From Thunnus maccoyii (taxonomy: Eukaryota; Chordata; Actinopteri; Scombriformes; Scombridae), in assembly GCF_910596095.1 (NCBI RefSeq), contig NC_056548.1, forward strand, positions 17,942,651 through 18,006,650: a stretch of DNA of 64,000 nt, written 5' to 3'. The translations under genes and the position numbers were made by a program. The notes below the pieces were generated by a model that ran no database searches, was not told the DNA's origin, and saw only the letters and a program-made list of their open reading frames with translations. Below, one piece after another: positions 23,350 to 35,300 of the stretch (positions are counted from its first letter, which is position 1; every line of letters begins with the position of its first letter).

Positions 23350-25610
23350 TCATTCTTTGTTAAACCTCACATTGTAGGACACATAGTAACCATTGTTGTA
23401 CATGTACAGTCTCTGATCAGTGGGATTGTAGTGCAAGTTCACAAAGTTTTCCTGGAATTTCTGAAGAGGAATACTCAAGTGTTTCTCCTCCCAGGTCTTA
23501 GTGTTATATGAGTAGTGGATCTCCTCTGTGTTCACATCTGCTGGCCTGGTCGCATACATAACTCCACACACCATGAAAGCATTTCCTACTAGAGGCTTGA
23601 ACGCAATAGTGGTCCATTCATCCTCAGTACCAAATGATTTCTCATCTATCTTAGCAATGGCGATTTTACCCATGGCCTCCTCTGTGGCATACATTACCCA
23701 CAATCCTTTCTCATCAGTGGAAAAGTCCAGGAACTGGTTTGGTGAATAAGTGTAGGTGAATCTTTCGCTAGCTTTTGCAAGTTGTCTGTGACTTTAAACA
23801 GAGGAGGTCAGATTCATTTTGGACATTCTGAATGGGTTTGCAGACTGGTAATATATGGCGTTTCCATGAACAACTTAATTATTACCAGTGCCTTCATACC
23901 CTCTGTGGTAGAGCACGGTGTGTGAAGGAGGACCTCTGAATAAGCTTGTCATAATTAGAGTACAGGAAGAATTCATACACTGAGGGGCTGCTGTATGCAC
24001 CATACCAGTACAATAATTCAGAGCCTCGTGTAGGTTTGGAGTCTTTTCCCCGACCCCCATATGGGTATGCTGGATTCAAATGAGCATTTGGCTTGCTGAT
24101 GCTCATGATTCCTGTGTGGTTGCAGTTGACTGGAAGAAAATAAAAATGTTGACATTGGCTGTCAATCTCTGATTTGGATGAGTTGAGTGAATCTTTGAGC
24201 TGAGACACCAGAACTTCAAACTCTCTGAGCTCAATCCTGAGCAGCTCAAAGTCCAGTTTGATGTAATTGTCAGGACTGCTCTCCAGCATGACCACTCTGA
24301 AAGTCAGATCCTTCAGTTCTCCCAGGAAAATATCCAGTTTCCCTCCGTAGTGGACAAGCTGCAAGACACAGACTCATCAATTTACATACTTTGAGGCAAT
24401 TATTACCACACAGTTGCATTTTAACAATTTATCTTATCGTTGACAACATAACCACAGAACGAGATTAACACAAGTGTATTCTTGATCTGTGGTAGTGAAT
24501 GGTTCTTAGGCATGTTTTGAAACTCCTTTGAACAGAACTGGCCACAGCAATAAATTACATGGTGTATACAGTAGTACACAATTAATAATTATTTGGCTTA
24601 ACAGGAAATAATAAAACAGAATCAGAGTAACTTTGTTGGCCAAATATATATATACAGTATTTATATATAGGTACAATTTTTAGTTGTATATACAGGAGAG
24701 CATGGCAGTGAAAATGATGCTGAAATAAATATTGCACAGATAACATAATTTCATTAATTATTACTTAAGTCATTATTACTGGCTCTCTAGTTACTGCTCA
24801 CTTTTTTGTAACATTTTATAAGACAAGTTTTTACTAATGGCTTCATTAATGGTTAATAAATCATGAACTAATGCTTTATATATCAGTCACAAGCCATTAA
24901 TAAGAACAAGTTTTAGGTTGCCAGATTGTGAAAATTTTGGATTTTGGCTGGTGTTGATGCAGTTATAAATGTTAGTAATCCATAAATATCCTACTTGTAA
25001 ATATGTTGGTCAAGATCCTCCCTCCTACAAGAAAAATGGCCATATGATCTAATCAATCAGCAGAATATTTCACAAACTTGGCAACCTAAAAGTTGTTCTT
25101 ATGTTATACATATGATATATATATATGATAATATAGTATAACTATATATATATATATACATTTTTATAAACCCCTCATTAAGGTAACCAGTGGTACTGGT
25201 ACTGTGTGTAGATTATTTTCTGATGACTAGAAGCTTGTCCTCTAAATGTGGCTTTACATCACTTATTCCAAAATTCCAAACAAAATCAAACCATAGAGGA
25301 TTCTGTGTTTCATATTTACTTTGTTTATCTGGATCTCCACCTCCAGCCTCAGGTCTGCATGTGTTGCACTCGGTCAGCAGGGAATGTGCTGTCGGGCAGG
25401 AACACACTGCAAATACACTCCAGTCCTCCACCAGATGTGGTCACATTTCCTGACTCCCAGTCCTCCATCGGCTGTAAGCAAACTCAGTTATTTTATTTCG
25501 ATATTACACAGGATTAACTTCAATAAGAGATAATGAATATCTTTCAGACTTACAAGCCATGCCAATGCAGGGCTCAGTATATTAAAGAGCAGCAGTACAG
25601 CCAAGGGCAT
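23350..25610 (-). pseudogene. Olfactomedin-4-like gene, copy 1 (decayed)
   Basis: Unprocessed tandem copy of the neighbouring gene. The signal-peptide exon (25610-25554) is intact with a consensus donor. The second exon (about 25478-25311) has lost bases after DRVQHMQT and runs into a stop. The coiled-coil exon starting at 24362 continues without a break into the olfactomedin domain (CNHTGIMSISKP at about 24120). The fourth exon and both flanking introns are gone, and the junction carries a remnant of the intron pyrimidine tract. The olfactomedin domain then breaks between about 23894 and 23704, where several small gaps occur relative to copy 2. The final part, ending in YNVRFNKE, is again open. 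Similarity to copy 2 is high, so decay is fairly recent. A short secreted product cannot be excluded. Confidence 0.85.
24901..25101. mobile_element. Small MITE with about 24-bp terminal inverted repeats
   Basis: The left end TAAGAACAAGTTTTAGGTTG and the reverse complement of the right end (TAAGAACAACTTTTAGGTTG) match at nearly every base, 201 bp apart, inside an intron of the olfactomedin pseudogene. It is non-coding and AT-rich. The superfamily is unknown to me, and no clean target duplication is visible. Confidence 0.6.
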
Positions 25611-26926
25611 TGTGTCTGCCAATAGTTTGTCTGATATGATTGCTACTCTTGTCTGCAGGGTTTCACACCATGTATCAATCTAGCATGTTACATCACTCCA
25701 AGTCGTAGCATTTTTATTAGCATCCTTGAGATCAATGCAGGTGTGCATATTGTACACACTATTCTGGCATTATTGCAATTTCATGATTTATGCTTGTGTT
25801 TTTCTCTCCTAGAAGTACTCCTACTTTATCTCATATACAGTTCTCATGCAGCACAACATTAGGAGGAGGGCCTCACCCACTTTTATTATGCTGAGTGCCA
25901 AAATGTGGCCTGAGATGACTTCAATCTTAAAAACTATTGACAGTGACCGAACACAATACAACCAAACTTTATGAGTTTCCTAAATGAACATACATCAACT
26001 CAAGAGAAAAATACAGATGTGCCAGCAACTTTCTCCAGGCTCGATTTTTTTTTTTTAATTTCAGTTAGCTTGGACTATTGGCTAACTGGTTCAATATTAA
26101 TCTTAAGCTTTCATTACACTGTGGAGAAAGACTGAAAATGTAATATGATTTGTAAGAGGGCAACCTATTTTGAAATCATCCTGTCCTTCAGTATTAGAAT
26201 TGTACACATTAATATGAGTAATTTCCTCTTCTGTCCAAGTTTCCTTTTAACTCTGCAGTACAAGCAGCAGACTGCAATACCTTTAAAGTGAGTTCATATT
26301 GATTGTCACTTGTGTTATCAGTGAAAGATTCAGGGACTGATTATGCTGCTTTGGTGCAGTACTTCCACCTTAGAAAATTGATGTAATGTATCTTTAACAT
26401 ACAGTATATCTGTCTGCCTTTGTCGTGTGTATAGTATATAGATGTGGCCACTGGCTGTGAAAATTATCAACTTTAATACATCCATGGTGGAAATTCACAT
26501 ACTTGGATCCATTATTCAATAGATGTAAAAGTCTATATGTGTATTTTCCTTATGTCTTTGTCCATTTTTTATTTCGATGAAGAAACAGAAGTGCAGAAAT
26601 GTTAGTCTGTTTTCACTATTAAAGGCTGCAGATACAACAATTAATCATGCTATTTATCTAAACTTTCATAGCACATTGCTGCTTTAGAGTAATTTGAAAT
26701 AGAGAATGACTAGTGCTGAATTCTGTATTTATTTAGTTACATATTTCTTATAGTAACAACTTGCCATATTGAATTTTAACACATACTGGATCTTACTTTT
26801 AGTAGTTTATACCTTTATTATCTGGAGCTGATTTCTAAACATTTTTTCACTCAGTATGCACCAGTATTGTTGTGGTTGTATTCTTATACATAAGAAGTCA
26901 AGGCCAGCTTCATGCTTCAGTTTGAT
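25611..26926. other. Spacer between olfactomedin copies 1 and 2
   Basis: AT-rich DNA of about 1.3 kb with no recognised exon, RNA gene or repeat family. It presumably contains the promoter of copy 1; no TATA box is placed correctly there. Confidence 0.5.
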
Positions 26927-26932
26927 TTTATT
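26927..26932 (-). terminator. Polyadenylation signal of olfactomedin copy 2
   Basis: AATAAA on the minus strand (TTTATT on plus), about 105 bases after the stop codon at 27036. Confidence 0.65.
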
Positions 26933-27035
26933 GAGGAAAAGTACAGTACTTTGCTTTATAGAGCTGCACTGACAAAGAAAGTAAATACAGATCAATCGTA
27001 TCAATTGCAATACAGTAGATCACAAAGAGAACGCA

Positions 27036-28793
27036 TCATTCTTTGTTAAACCTCACATTATAGGACACATAGTAGCCATTGTTGTACATGTAGAGCTTCT
27101 GATCTGTGGGATTGTAGTCCAGGTTGGAGTATTTATCCTGGAACTTCTGAAAGTGGATGCTGAGATGCTTCTCCTCCCTGGTCTTGGTGTTGAACGCATA
27201 GTAGATCTCCTCTGTGTTCACATCCACGGACCTGGTGAGGTACATGACTCCACAGGCCATGAAAGCATTCCCAGCCAACTGCTTATATGCACCGGTGTTC
27301 CACTCATCCTCAATGCCGAAAGATTTCTCATCTATCTTAGCAAGGACAATTTTACCCTTGCTCTCCTCTGAGGCATATATTACCCACAATCCAGTTTCAT
27401 CAGCTGCAAAGTCCAAGTTCTGATTGTCTGAGTAACTGTATGAGAACTTTTGGCTTGCGGCCGGGATCACTCTGTAGTCATACTTGGAGCTGGTCAGATT
27501 GAGTTTGGTCATACTGAAAGGTGTGTTGATCTGGTAATAAATGGTGTTACCATGAACAATGTAATTGTTACCAGTACCTCTCCACCCTCCTGGTATGTCA
27601 TGCTGTTTGAATGCAGACCTTTGAATCAGGTTTTCATAGTTAGAGTACAAATAGAAGTTATGCACTGAGGGGCTGCTGTATGCACCATAGAAGTACATTG
27701 ATTCATAGCCTCGAACAGGTTTGGAGTCTTTTCCCCAGCCCCCATACTGAAAACCTGCATTCAAATGAGCGTTCAGTTGGACAACCATGGGTTTGCTGAT
27801 GCTCATGATTCCTGTGTGATTGCAGTTGCCTGGAAAGAAAGGAAAAATGTTCCACATTGGTTGGCAATCTCTGATTTTTAAACTTTTATCCACAGTCCTC
27901 TGCCAAGTTGACTTACCAATATCTGGCTTGATGAACTCTTGTTCCTTCTGGCACTCCTTCAGCTTCTTCTGCAGTTTGGCAAATTCAATGCGGATCACTT
28001 CCAGGTTGCTCTTGTCATAAGTCTCCAGTTGGTTCACAATGAGGGTCATGTTGCGGATCTAGGATCAAAAACATAAATTAAATTGAGATGTAATGTTCTG
28101 ACAATGAGGGAAACCGTGCTATATGCGAGTACTTTTGGAAAATGTCTCTTTCACCTCAGTGTACAGACTGTCAAACATGGGCGAGGAGGAGTTGAGGGAG
28201 TCTTTGAGCTGAGACACCAGAACCTCAAACTCTCTGAGCTCAATCCTGAGCAGCTCAAAGTCCAGTTTGATGTAACTGTCAGGACTACTCTCCAGCATGG
28301 CCACTCTGAAAGTCAGCTTCTTCAGTTCTTCCAAATACACATCCAACTTAGCCTCATAGCTCACCATCTACAAGAGTTGGGTGAAACAAATACACAGATC
28401 AATGTGACGATCTTCTATCACAGTGTATGAATGCCGTGGAACGGTTTAGTCTTGATAGGTCTTATTGTACCTTGTTCATTTGAATTTCCACTTCCAGGAT
28501 CAGATCCTTGCTCACTTGTTGCATGTGCTCTACCCGGTCGGCAGGGAAGGTGGTGTCAGGCAGGTACACATGACAAACACACTGACCTGACTCATCCATT
28601 GATGCAGTCACACTGCCAGATTCCCAGTCGTCCACTGGCTGAAAAATGTTTCAAAAATATTTACTACCATAAAGGGATTGTGATAATGAGCAATCCGTCT
28701 CCATGTTTTTAATAATAGAAATTAAGAGTCACCTACCATCCAGGCCAAAGCAGGACTGAGGGCTGGTAGGAGAAGCAGCAGAATCTGCACCAT
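27036..28793 (-). CDS. olfm4-like: Olfactomedin-4-like secreted glycoprotein, copy 2
   Basis: Five exons on the minus strand: 28793-28737, 28638-28471, 28367-28155, 28058-27917, 27829-27036, all with consensus borders and one open frame of about 457 residues. A signal peptide (MVQILLLLLPALSPALAW) is followed by a short Cys-containing segment (GQCVCHVYLPD), a coiled-coil region across exons 3-4, and a C-terminal olfactomedin domain of about 260 residues starting CNHTGI. The domain keeps the second Cys (FMACGVMY), which pairs with the first in this family, and the calcium-site neighbourhood around DETGLWVIY, GNAF and NPTDQKLYMYNNGYY. Family members are extracellular, oligomerise through the coiled coil and act in adhesion and mucosal defence. 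Exon sizes match the other two copies. The intact frame and splice sites argue that it is functional. Confidence 0.9.
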
Positions 28794-28845
28794 CGTGTCT
28801 CAGTTTAACTCTCAAGTGTCTCCTAGATGGCTCAGTCAGAGGTGT

Positions 28846-28851
28846 TTTAAA
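28846..28851 (-). promoter_or_regulatory. Possible TATA-like element of olfactomedin copy 2
   Basis: TTTAAA lies 53 bases upstream of the start codon, a position similar to the better TATA box of copy 3. Weak on its own. Confidence 0.35.
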
Positions 28852-30155
28852 GACAAGTATTATCAGATCATCATAGACACCCTCTCTCTTCCCAAAGTTT
28901 TTATCTGAGCTCAACACAAGAACAGATGTTCATTCACAAGTAGTCCTTGTTTGCTCACAAACAGGACTCTACCGCGACGTCAGGTTTGATCTGAACATAG
29001 GGTGTGGATGAGAAAAATGACATATGTGGTGATTTCTGACACCACCTTGTTATGTTTATGGCCTGTTCACTCAGTCTAGCAAGTGTTTTATGACAGGAGG
29101 AAGACAATCTGGCAGGCACATTGTATGACATTCTTTTCATTTCAGTCAAACAAACCAATTTTAATTATTATTAATCAGTCGTAATAGAGTATACTTATTT
29201 GTGTAGTCATTGTGTTTTGAGTGAAGGAATCAAATTGCATCTTCATATTGCTTCCTGATGCACAGGGTTCATTGTGTAAGCTTGTGCATGTGCCAGTGCT
29301 TTTTAACAGTGCGGTTCATAAGGAGGACATATTGGGCCACAAGGGAACAACTTTTAAAATCAAATGCTGACTCAACACCAAGGGAATCACATTATGCAGG
29401 ACCACTTTTTCACTTCAGCAGCAAATTGAATGAATAAAGCATCTGCACACTCAAATCTGTGCAAGAATCTTTTTAATTAGCAAGCTTTCGGTCATTGGTT
29501 CATGCACCACATCTTGAAGGAGGTTTCTGACTGAAAGCTCGCTAATTGAAAAGATTCTTACACAGGTCTGAGAGTGGGGATGTTCTTTTCATTCAGTGTG
29601 ATATTTTTAGCTCCAGCACCTTTGCTTAGTCTGATAACGGGTGAGCAGTGTATGTCTCTCTATTTTTGATTTCACCTCAGCAGCAGCAATGAATGAGAAG
29701 ATAAAAATGTTAAGAGAAAAGTTTTCAAGTGTGGCAGTTATAAACAAAGAAATGTTAAACTGAACTATTGATATGGAAACTATTGAAATATGTAAAAAAC
29801 TGAACATAGAATAAAAACCCTGCCATGGTTTCCTTTAAATGAAAAGAATTTGATTTCTATGTGACCAAAAGGTAGTGAAAATTAGTGTTTTGTAGGTGGT
29901 CTTTGACTTTGTCCAAATATTGCACCTGTATCTCCCTCTAAATCTACAGCTGAGTCAATACTCTCATTTGCAATAATTAAAAAATAATACACTCTATTCA
30001 TGAGAATTTGCACAAGACGACACCTGAGATTTTTTAAATGCATGAGATCATTTATTAGCAAATCAAGCAGAACAAAGATACATGTTTTGCCTACAGTGAG
30101 GCACAATCATTGCTTCATTCATAACATGTGAAACTTTAGTAAATCACAGATCAAA
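28852..30155. other. Spacer between olfactomedin copies 2 and 3
   Basis: About 1.3 kb. Apart from the foldback element at 29428-29594 I see no gene or recognised repeat. The part just below 30156 is the 3' flank of copy 3. Confidence 0.5.
29428..29594. mobile_element. Foldback element (long imperfect inverted repeat)
   Basis: Two 67-base arms (29428-29494 and 29528-29594) are imperfect inverted copies around a 33-base spacer. The best-conserved parts are AAGAATCTTTT and AATTAGC..GCTTTC on each arm. It could be a palindromic MITE or a degenerate foldback transposon. There is no coding capacity. Confidence 0.65.
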
Positions 30156-31910
30156 TTAGGACAGAAGAAATGATGGTGTCACGGTAGCTTTAGTTGTGTG
30201 ATTAAACCACAGATGGTAATTAACATAGTAGCCATCATTGTACATGTAGAGCTTCTGATCAGTAGGATTGTAGTCCAGGTTGGAATACTTATCCTGGAAC
30301 CTCTCAAAGGGAATACTGACGTAGCTCTCTTGTTTGGTTTTGGTGTCAAACTTGTAAAATATTTCTTCAGTTAGGATATCAACTGTCTTGACTGCATACA
30401 GAACACCACACACCATGAAGGCATTGCTCACTCCTGGTTTATAGATACTAGTCTGCCACTCCTCCTCAACCCCAAAAGCCTGCTCATTTATTTTAGCTAT
30501 GACCATCCGGCCACTGGACTCATCTGTAGCATAGGTCACCCATAGACCGGATTCATCAGCAGAAAAGTCAAAGTTCTGATTCGGGGAGTTACTGTAGGAG
30601 AATCTGGCGCTAGCCCTAGGAATCACCCTGGACTCATAATTCATGCTGGTGAAATTCAATTTGGCCAACCCAAACGGATTGTTGATCTGATAATACAGAA
30701 TGTTGTCACGGATGATGAAATTGTTCCCTGTGCCCCTCCAACTGCTATGTAAGTTGTGATGCTGGAAGTGGTTTCTCAAAATTAGATTCTTGTAGTTAGT
30801 GTAAAACCTAATGTCAACAATGGAGCCACTAGTATACCCAGAGTACCAGTACATGGACTCTCTGTCAGGAATAGGCTTTGAATCTTTCCCCCAGCCTCCA
30901 TATTTGTAGTCAGAATTCAGATGGGCATTTAGTTGACTCACAATGGGCTTGCTGACCTTGATGATACCTGTGTGTGCACAAGACCCTGCAGAAAGAGAGG
31001 AAAAATTAGTTAAATGAGTCCAAAGACGGTGTAGAACTAACTTAGTGTGGATTAGCTTACCGATGTTGGGGTTGAAGAGCTCCTGGTGGCGCCTCTCGCA
31101 CTCCTCCAGTTGCAGCTGCACCTTGATGTACTCCCGGCGCGTCACCAGAACCTTGTTCTTGTCATAGGTCTTCTCCAGCTCGGTCAGGGTCCCCACCATG
31201 GCTGTGATCTGAAAGTAAACATAGACACGGTTTGCCAATTGATCAACACAAGTCAACAAGCCATCAAGTCTGCAGTTCTGCAGGACTTACCTGTACACGT
31301 AGAGACTCGAAGATAGTGGTAGAGCCTTCAATTGAAAGCTGCAGCTCTTTAATCAAGGCCTCCACTTGTTTAATCTCTACCTTCATATCGTTTATGTCGG
31401 CGTCATTGTAGGCATTGGTGTTATTCTCCATTTTTTCAATTTCCACTGTCAATTTTATAATCTTTTCTGCATATGATGTCAGCTTTGTCTCATAAGCTTC
31501 CAGCTGAAATCAAGTACAGAAAAAAATCAGTTTACATTCTTTTTGGTTTGTCTGAAGTAACTTAACATCACATGAATACCTTGCCCATCTCCAGCTCCAG
31601 TTTGTGGGAGATCTCCCCAGCTGTCTGCTCTACCACCACCAGATCTTTTATAGGAAAGGTAGAACTGGGCAGGAAGGCATCACAGGTACACCTGCCCCCC
31701 CCACTTCCACCTCCTGTCCCATTCCTCACGCTCCTTTCACTCCACAGGCCTACACGCTGAGAAAGGATGACATGAAGAGAGATCAGCTTACCTCTAATGT
31801 AGGTAAAGCCTCAAGAATAAAGATGAATAAGATGATCTAAGTCATGCCATACATACCCCCCAGGCCACTGTGGAGCTCAGCAGTGCTAAGAAATACAGAG
31901 CACTGATCAT
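30156..31910 (-). CDS. olfm4-like: Olfactomedin-4-like secreted glycoprotein, copy 3
   Basis: Minus-strand exons 31910-31857, 31756-31580, 31503-31291, 31208-31061, 30985-30156; one continuous frame. Signal peptide MISALYFLALLSSTVAWG, a Gly/Ser-rich insert followed by GRCTCDAFLPSSTFP (equivalent to the CVCHVYLPD segment of copy 2), coiled-coil exons 3 and 4, then an olfactomedin domain from CAHTGIIKVSKP with FMVCGVLYAV and DYNPTDQKLYMYNDGYY. The C terminus is longer than in copy 2, ending WFNHTTKATVTPSFLLS. It is clearly more diverged from copies 1 and 2 than they are from each other, so it split off first. Same secreted role expected. A TATA box sits upstream. Confidence 0.9.
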
Positions 31911-31956
31911 TCTGGTGCAGTCAGATTGGTTATGATTGATAGCTGGACCTTCAGGG

Positions 31957-31964
31957 CTTATATA
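31957..31964 (-). promoter_or_regulatory. TATA box of olfactomedin copy 3
   Basis: TATATAAG on the minus strand, about 50 bases upstream of the start codon. This is a suitable distance for a gene with a short leader. Confidence 0.6.
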
Positions 31965-32303
31965 GCCTGTTTCAACATCTTGCAGGATGTTCCACCTGTC
32001 CTTGATAGCCAAGGCACATGTCAAGAAATAACAGTTACTGTTATCTTCAGCAAACAGAAGTTACAACTCTAGTGTTTGGGTGTGCACCAAAATTCAAAGA
32101 ATAAATGATGGGTGGATCTACCATCTGACAGAGTTCCCAAGTGTTATAAAATGTTTTTTCTCTGTGGATAATCACTGAATGAACGATGACTGACTGAAAG
32201 ACGAATGTCCTGCTGAATTAATGAATTTCTGAATATAATGTGCACAGTTATTTAAAATTAGAAACAAGATAATACAAATGATACTGTCTCTCTTCAATCA
32301 TTA

Positions 32304-32309
32304 TTTATT
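32304..32309 (-). terminator. lrrc74a: lrrc74a polyadenylation signal
   Basis: AATAAA on the minus strand (TTTATT on plus), about 75 bases after the lrrc74a stop codon. Confidence 0.6.
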
Positions 32310-32382
32310 AACTGTGTAACAAAGTAGCTAAAGGTGTCCAAACGACCAAAAGAATCATAAATATTATATAACATTATTCAGT

Positions 32383-35300
32383 TCACTTGACAGTTTGTGT
32401 AGGAGTCTTTGAGTCTTTCGCCACACGTTTCTTAGTTTTCTTTTTCTTCACTTTCTTGGTTTTGGCTTTAACCTCTGGCTGCTTGGCATTAAGTGCAGGC
32501 CTGGACCTGGTCAGGTGGTTAGCAGTGGGGCTGAGCTTGCTATGGCCCATCTCTGGATCAGAGCGTACACCCTGTGCAGAGATGGACTTGCCTGGGGCCG
32601 AGCGAGGGGAGTCATCCAGCAGGTTGGGTTGGGAGTAGGAGCGCATAGCTGGGGAACTGGTGGGACGGTAAGGCGTGGTGCCTCCTATCATGGGCAGGTG
32701 GACATGCTCATTGCTCAGGTTAGAGACAGAATAGCGACTGCTGTTGGACATGACGATGTGATGCCAAGAACTGAGAGGGGTGGCAGAGAAGTGCTGTGGG
32801 CCACTTGAGTCCTCTTTGGCACCTCCTGGAGATATGACCATAGAGCTGCGTGGTGTGACTGCCTCCACAGCGCTCTGGAAAGTCTTGAGGATACGGTCAC
32901 TCTTTTGCTTTTCTTTCTTCTGTCGGGACTCAACCTTCCGCAGTTGGCGGCGGTGATCCCTCATCATCTGTTTCCTCGTATCTGCCAGTCCCCTGCACAG
33001 AAACATCAGATAACCCTATGAACCTCTTAGACTGCTTTATGGAGCCAAAATGTAAGACTGCATCCAATTTATTACACGCCTCTCTCTGTGCCAAACATAA
33101 ACATCACTATTTTACGACGTTGTTTTTGAAAGCATCATTCAAGGTGAGAAGCTGGACAAATTCACAGCTAAAACACACTTGGTTCAACTCCAATGGTCAT
33201 CAGTCAAACGGCCATGAAGCCACAATTGTAAAGTGCACAGTAACGTCATTACTAAATGTTTCCCAACAAAAAACACATCACAAGCTCACGTTGTGAAGCA
33301 CCCATCTGTGAGTATAATCAAATACAGTATGACACATGCTCACCTGTAGTCTACCATTCCTGTCCTGTCGCGATCAAGTCTCTGAATCAGCTCCTCAATG
33401 TGGTATCGATCCAAAGGAATGCTTGATTGCTGTCAAGTTTTCACACAACAAAAGGAAGGAAACAGCCAGAGTCAGATTACAACGTTTCTAATTTGCATGT
33501 AATGCATCATTGAATCTCTGGTCTCTTACAGTTTGCTTTAAATGATTCAGTATTCAACTCAAAGAGAGCTCATTGTGGGTGATTTCATAGTGTTCTGTCA
33601 CTGAAATTTATAAGTGCTGTGCTTCCTATAAATGTCACTGACACTTCAATGAATCAACATTCATTCATCAGGAAACCTGCACTGCCTTCCTGAAGTCAGC
33701 AACAGGGACTCGCATGGTGCCATCTTTGTCAATGTTTCGAAAGAAATCCCACAGGCGTAGTTTACGTTGATCCAGATAATCCTTCAAAAACATTGTGAGA
33801 CAATAGTGAAATAAATACAGAACCAGACTATGAATGATTATAAATTGCACAGTAATTTGATTTAAATGTGAGGAAAATACTTGTTAAACATTACACATGA
33901 ATATGAGATTATATTTTTCATTAACTGTAAAGTGGTGGAATGTAACTGTTCATTACAAATTTTTAGGACTATTTATTTTTATTAGGTGACCAAACAGACC
34001 TGGATGACTTTCATCGGATCAATGCGTTTTGGTGGCTTCTTAGCGATAAATCCTCCCACCCCTCCATACTGTACATCCAGACTGGGATGCTCCAGACATG
34101 TCACCTCCAGCAGATGCACAAAGTTTTCATTTACAAGCACATTCTGTTCAGATAAAAAGGTAAAAAAAATGATACATTCAGTCTTCTTCATTTCATAGTT
34201 AAGATATGATGAAAAATGAAATAATACTATCTTTTCTTGATCAATATGAACACAAAGTTGAAATTATTAACAGCTAATATGAGTGGTTTCAACTGTGATC
34301 AAATGGCATGACGATGATGGTGTTACACTCACACATATGTTGATCTCCTCAAGGGCAGTTTTAGGTGTGTTCTTCACCACATTAACCAGGGCCAGTGCTC
34401 CCTCTACCGTTAAAGAGTTGTAAGCAAGCTACAGGCACGTATGACACAAACATTACTTCACACATCACCTCACAATGTGTCTGTTGTTGGCTGAATGCAA
34501 CCTCATTTACCCACCAGTAGAACTCGGAGAGTGTCATTGGCCTCAAGACCCTTGCACAGCATGCCGATGCCCTCGTTGGTCACGCGGTTGTTGTTGAGGT
34601 TGAGGTGCACCAGAGAGTTGTTGAATTTTAGGGCCTCTCCCATAGCCAGAGCACCCTCATTCCCAAAACCATTCCATGATAAGTCAAGGTGCTTTAACAT
34701 CATATTCACCTAAATATGGAGAAGATGTTGATCATGGTGATCAAATGTTGTTTAGCAAGTCATTGATCAATGATCAGCCATACCTTTAATCCAGCACAAA
34801 AAGCAACAGCCCCTTTCATTCTAAGATGATTCCAACTAAGATCCAGTACCTCTAGACCTTCATTGTTGGCTGTACAAATGGAAGGTAAAATTAGTGAAAA
34901 AGAAATGGATCTTGTGTCCACTACTGTGGCCATTTTTCTTAGTATGGCACCACACTTTTACCGTACCCAACAGCTGTCCCAAATGCTCTCCTCCTCTTCC
35001 ACAAAACTCATTATGGCTCAGGTCTAGTTGTTTTATTCTGGAATTGGTCTAAATGTAAAAATATTAGCAACAAAAAATAGCAAAAATAACCAAATAACCA
35101 TTACATAATTATATAAAACATAACAATAACTTACCGATAAAGCATCTGCAAAATATTTAGCATCATCATCAGTAAATCCATTTCCTGTTGGAGAAATAGT
35201 ACTTGTTTGAATATACAAAATAAGCTTGATAATAAATAATAGCAATCCTATTATTGCTGCTGTTAAATTTACTGATTGTTGAAAAATCTGTCTTTTTTGT

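Noticed and set aside
23350-25610. Olfactomedin copy 1 as a functional gene
   Set aside because: Exon 4 is deleted, exon 2 is frameshifted and the olfactomedin domain has further breaks.
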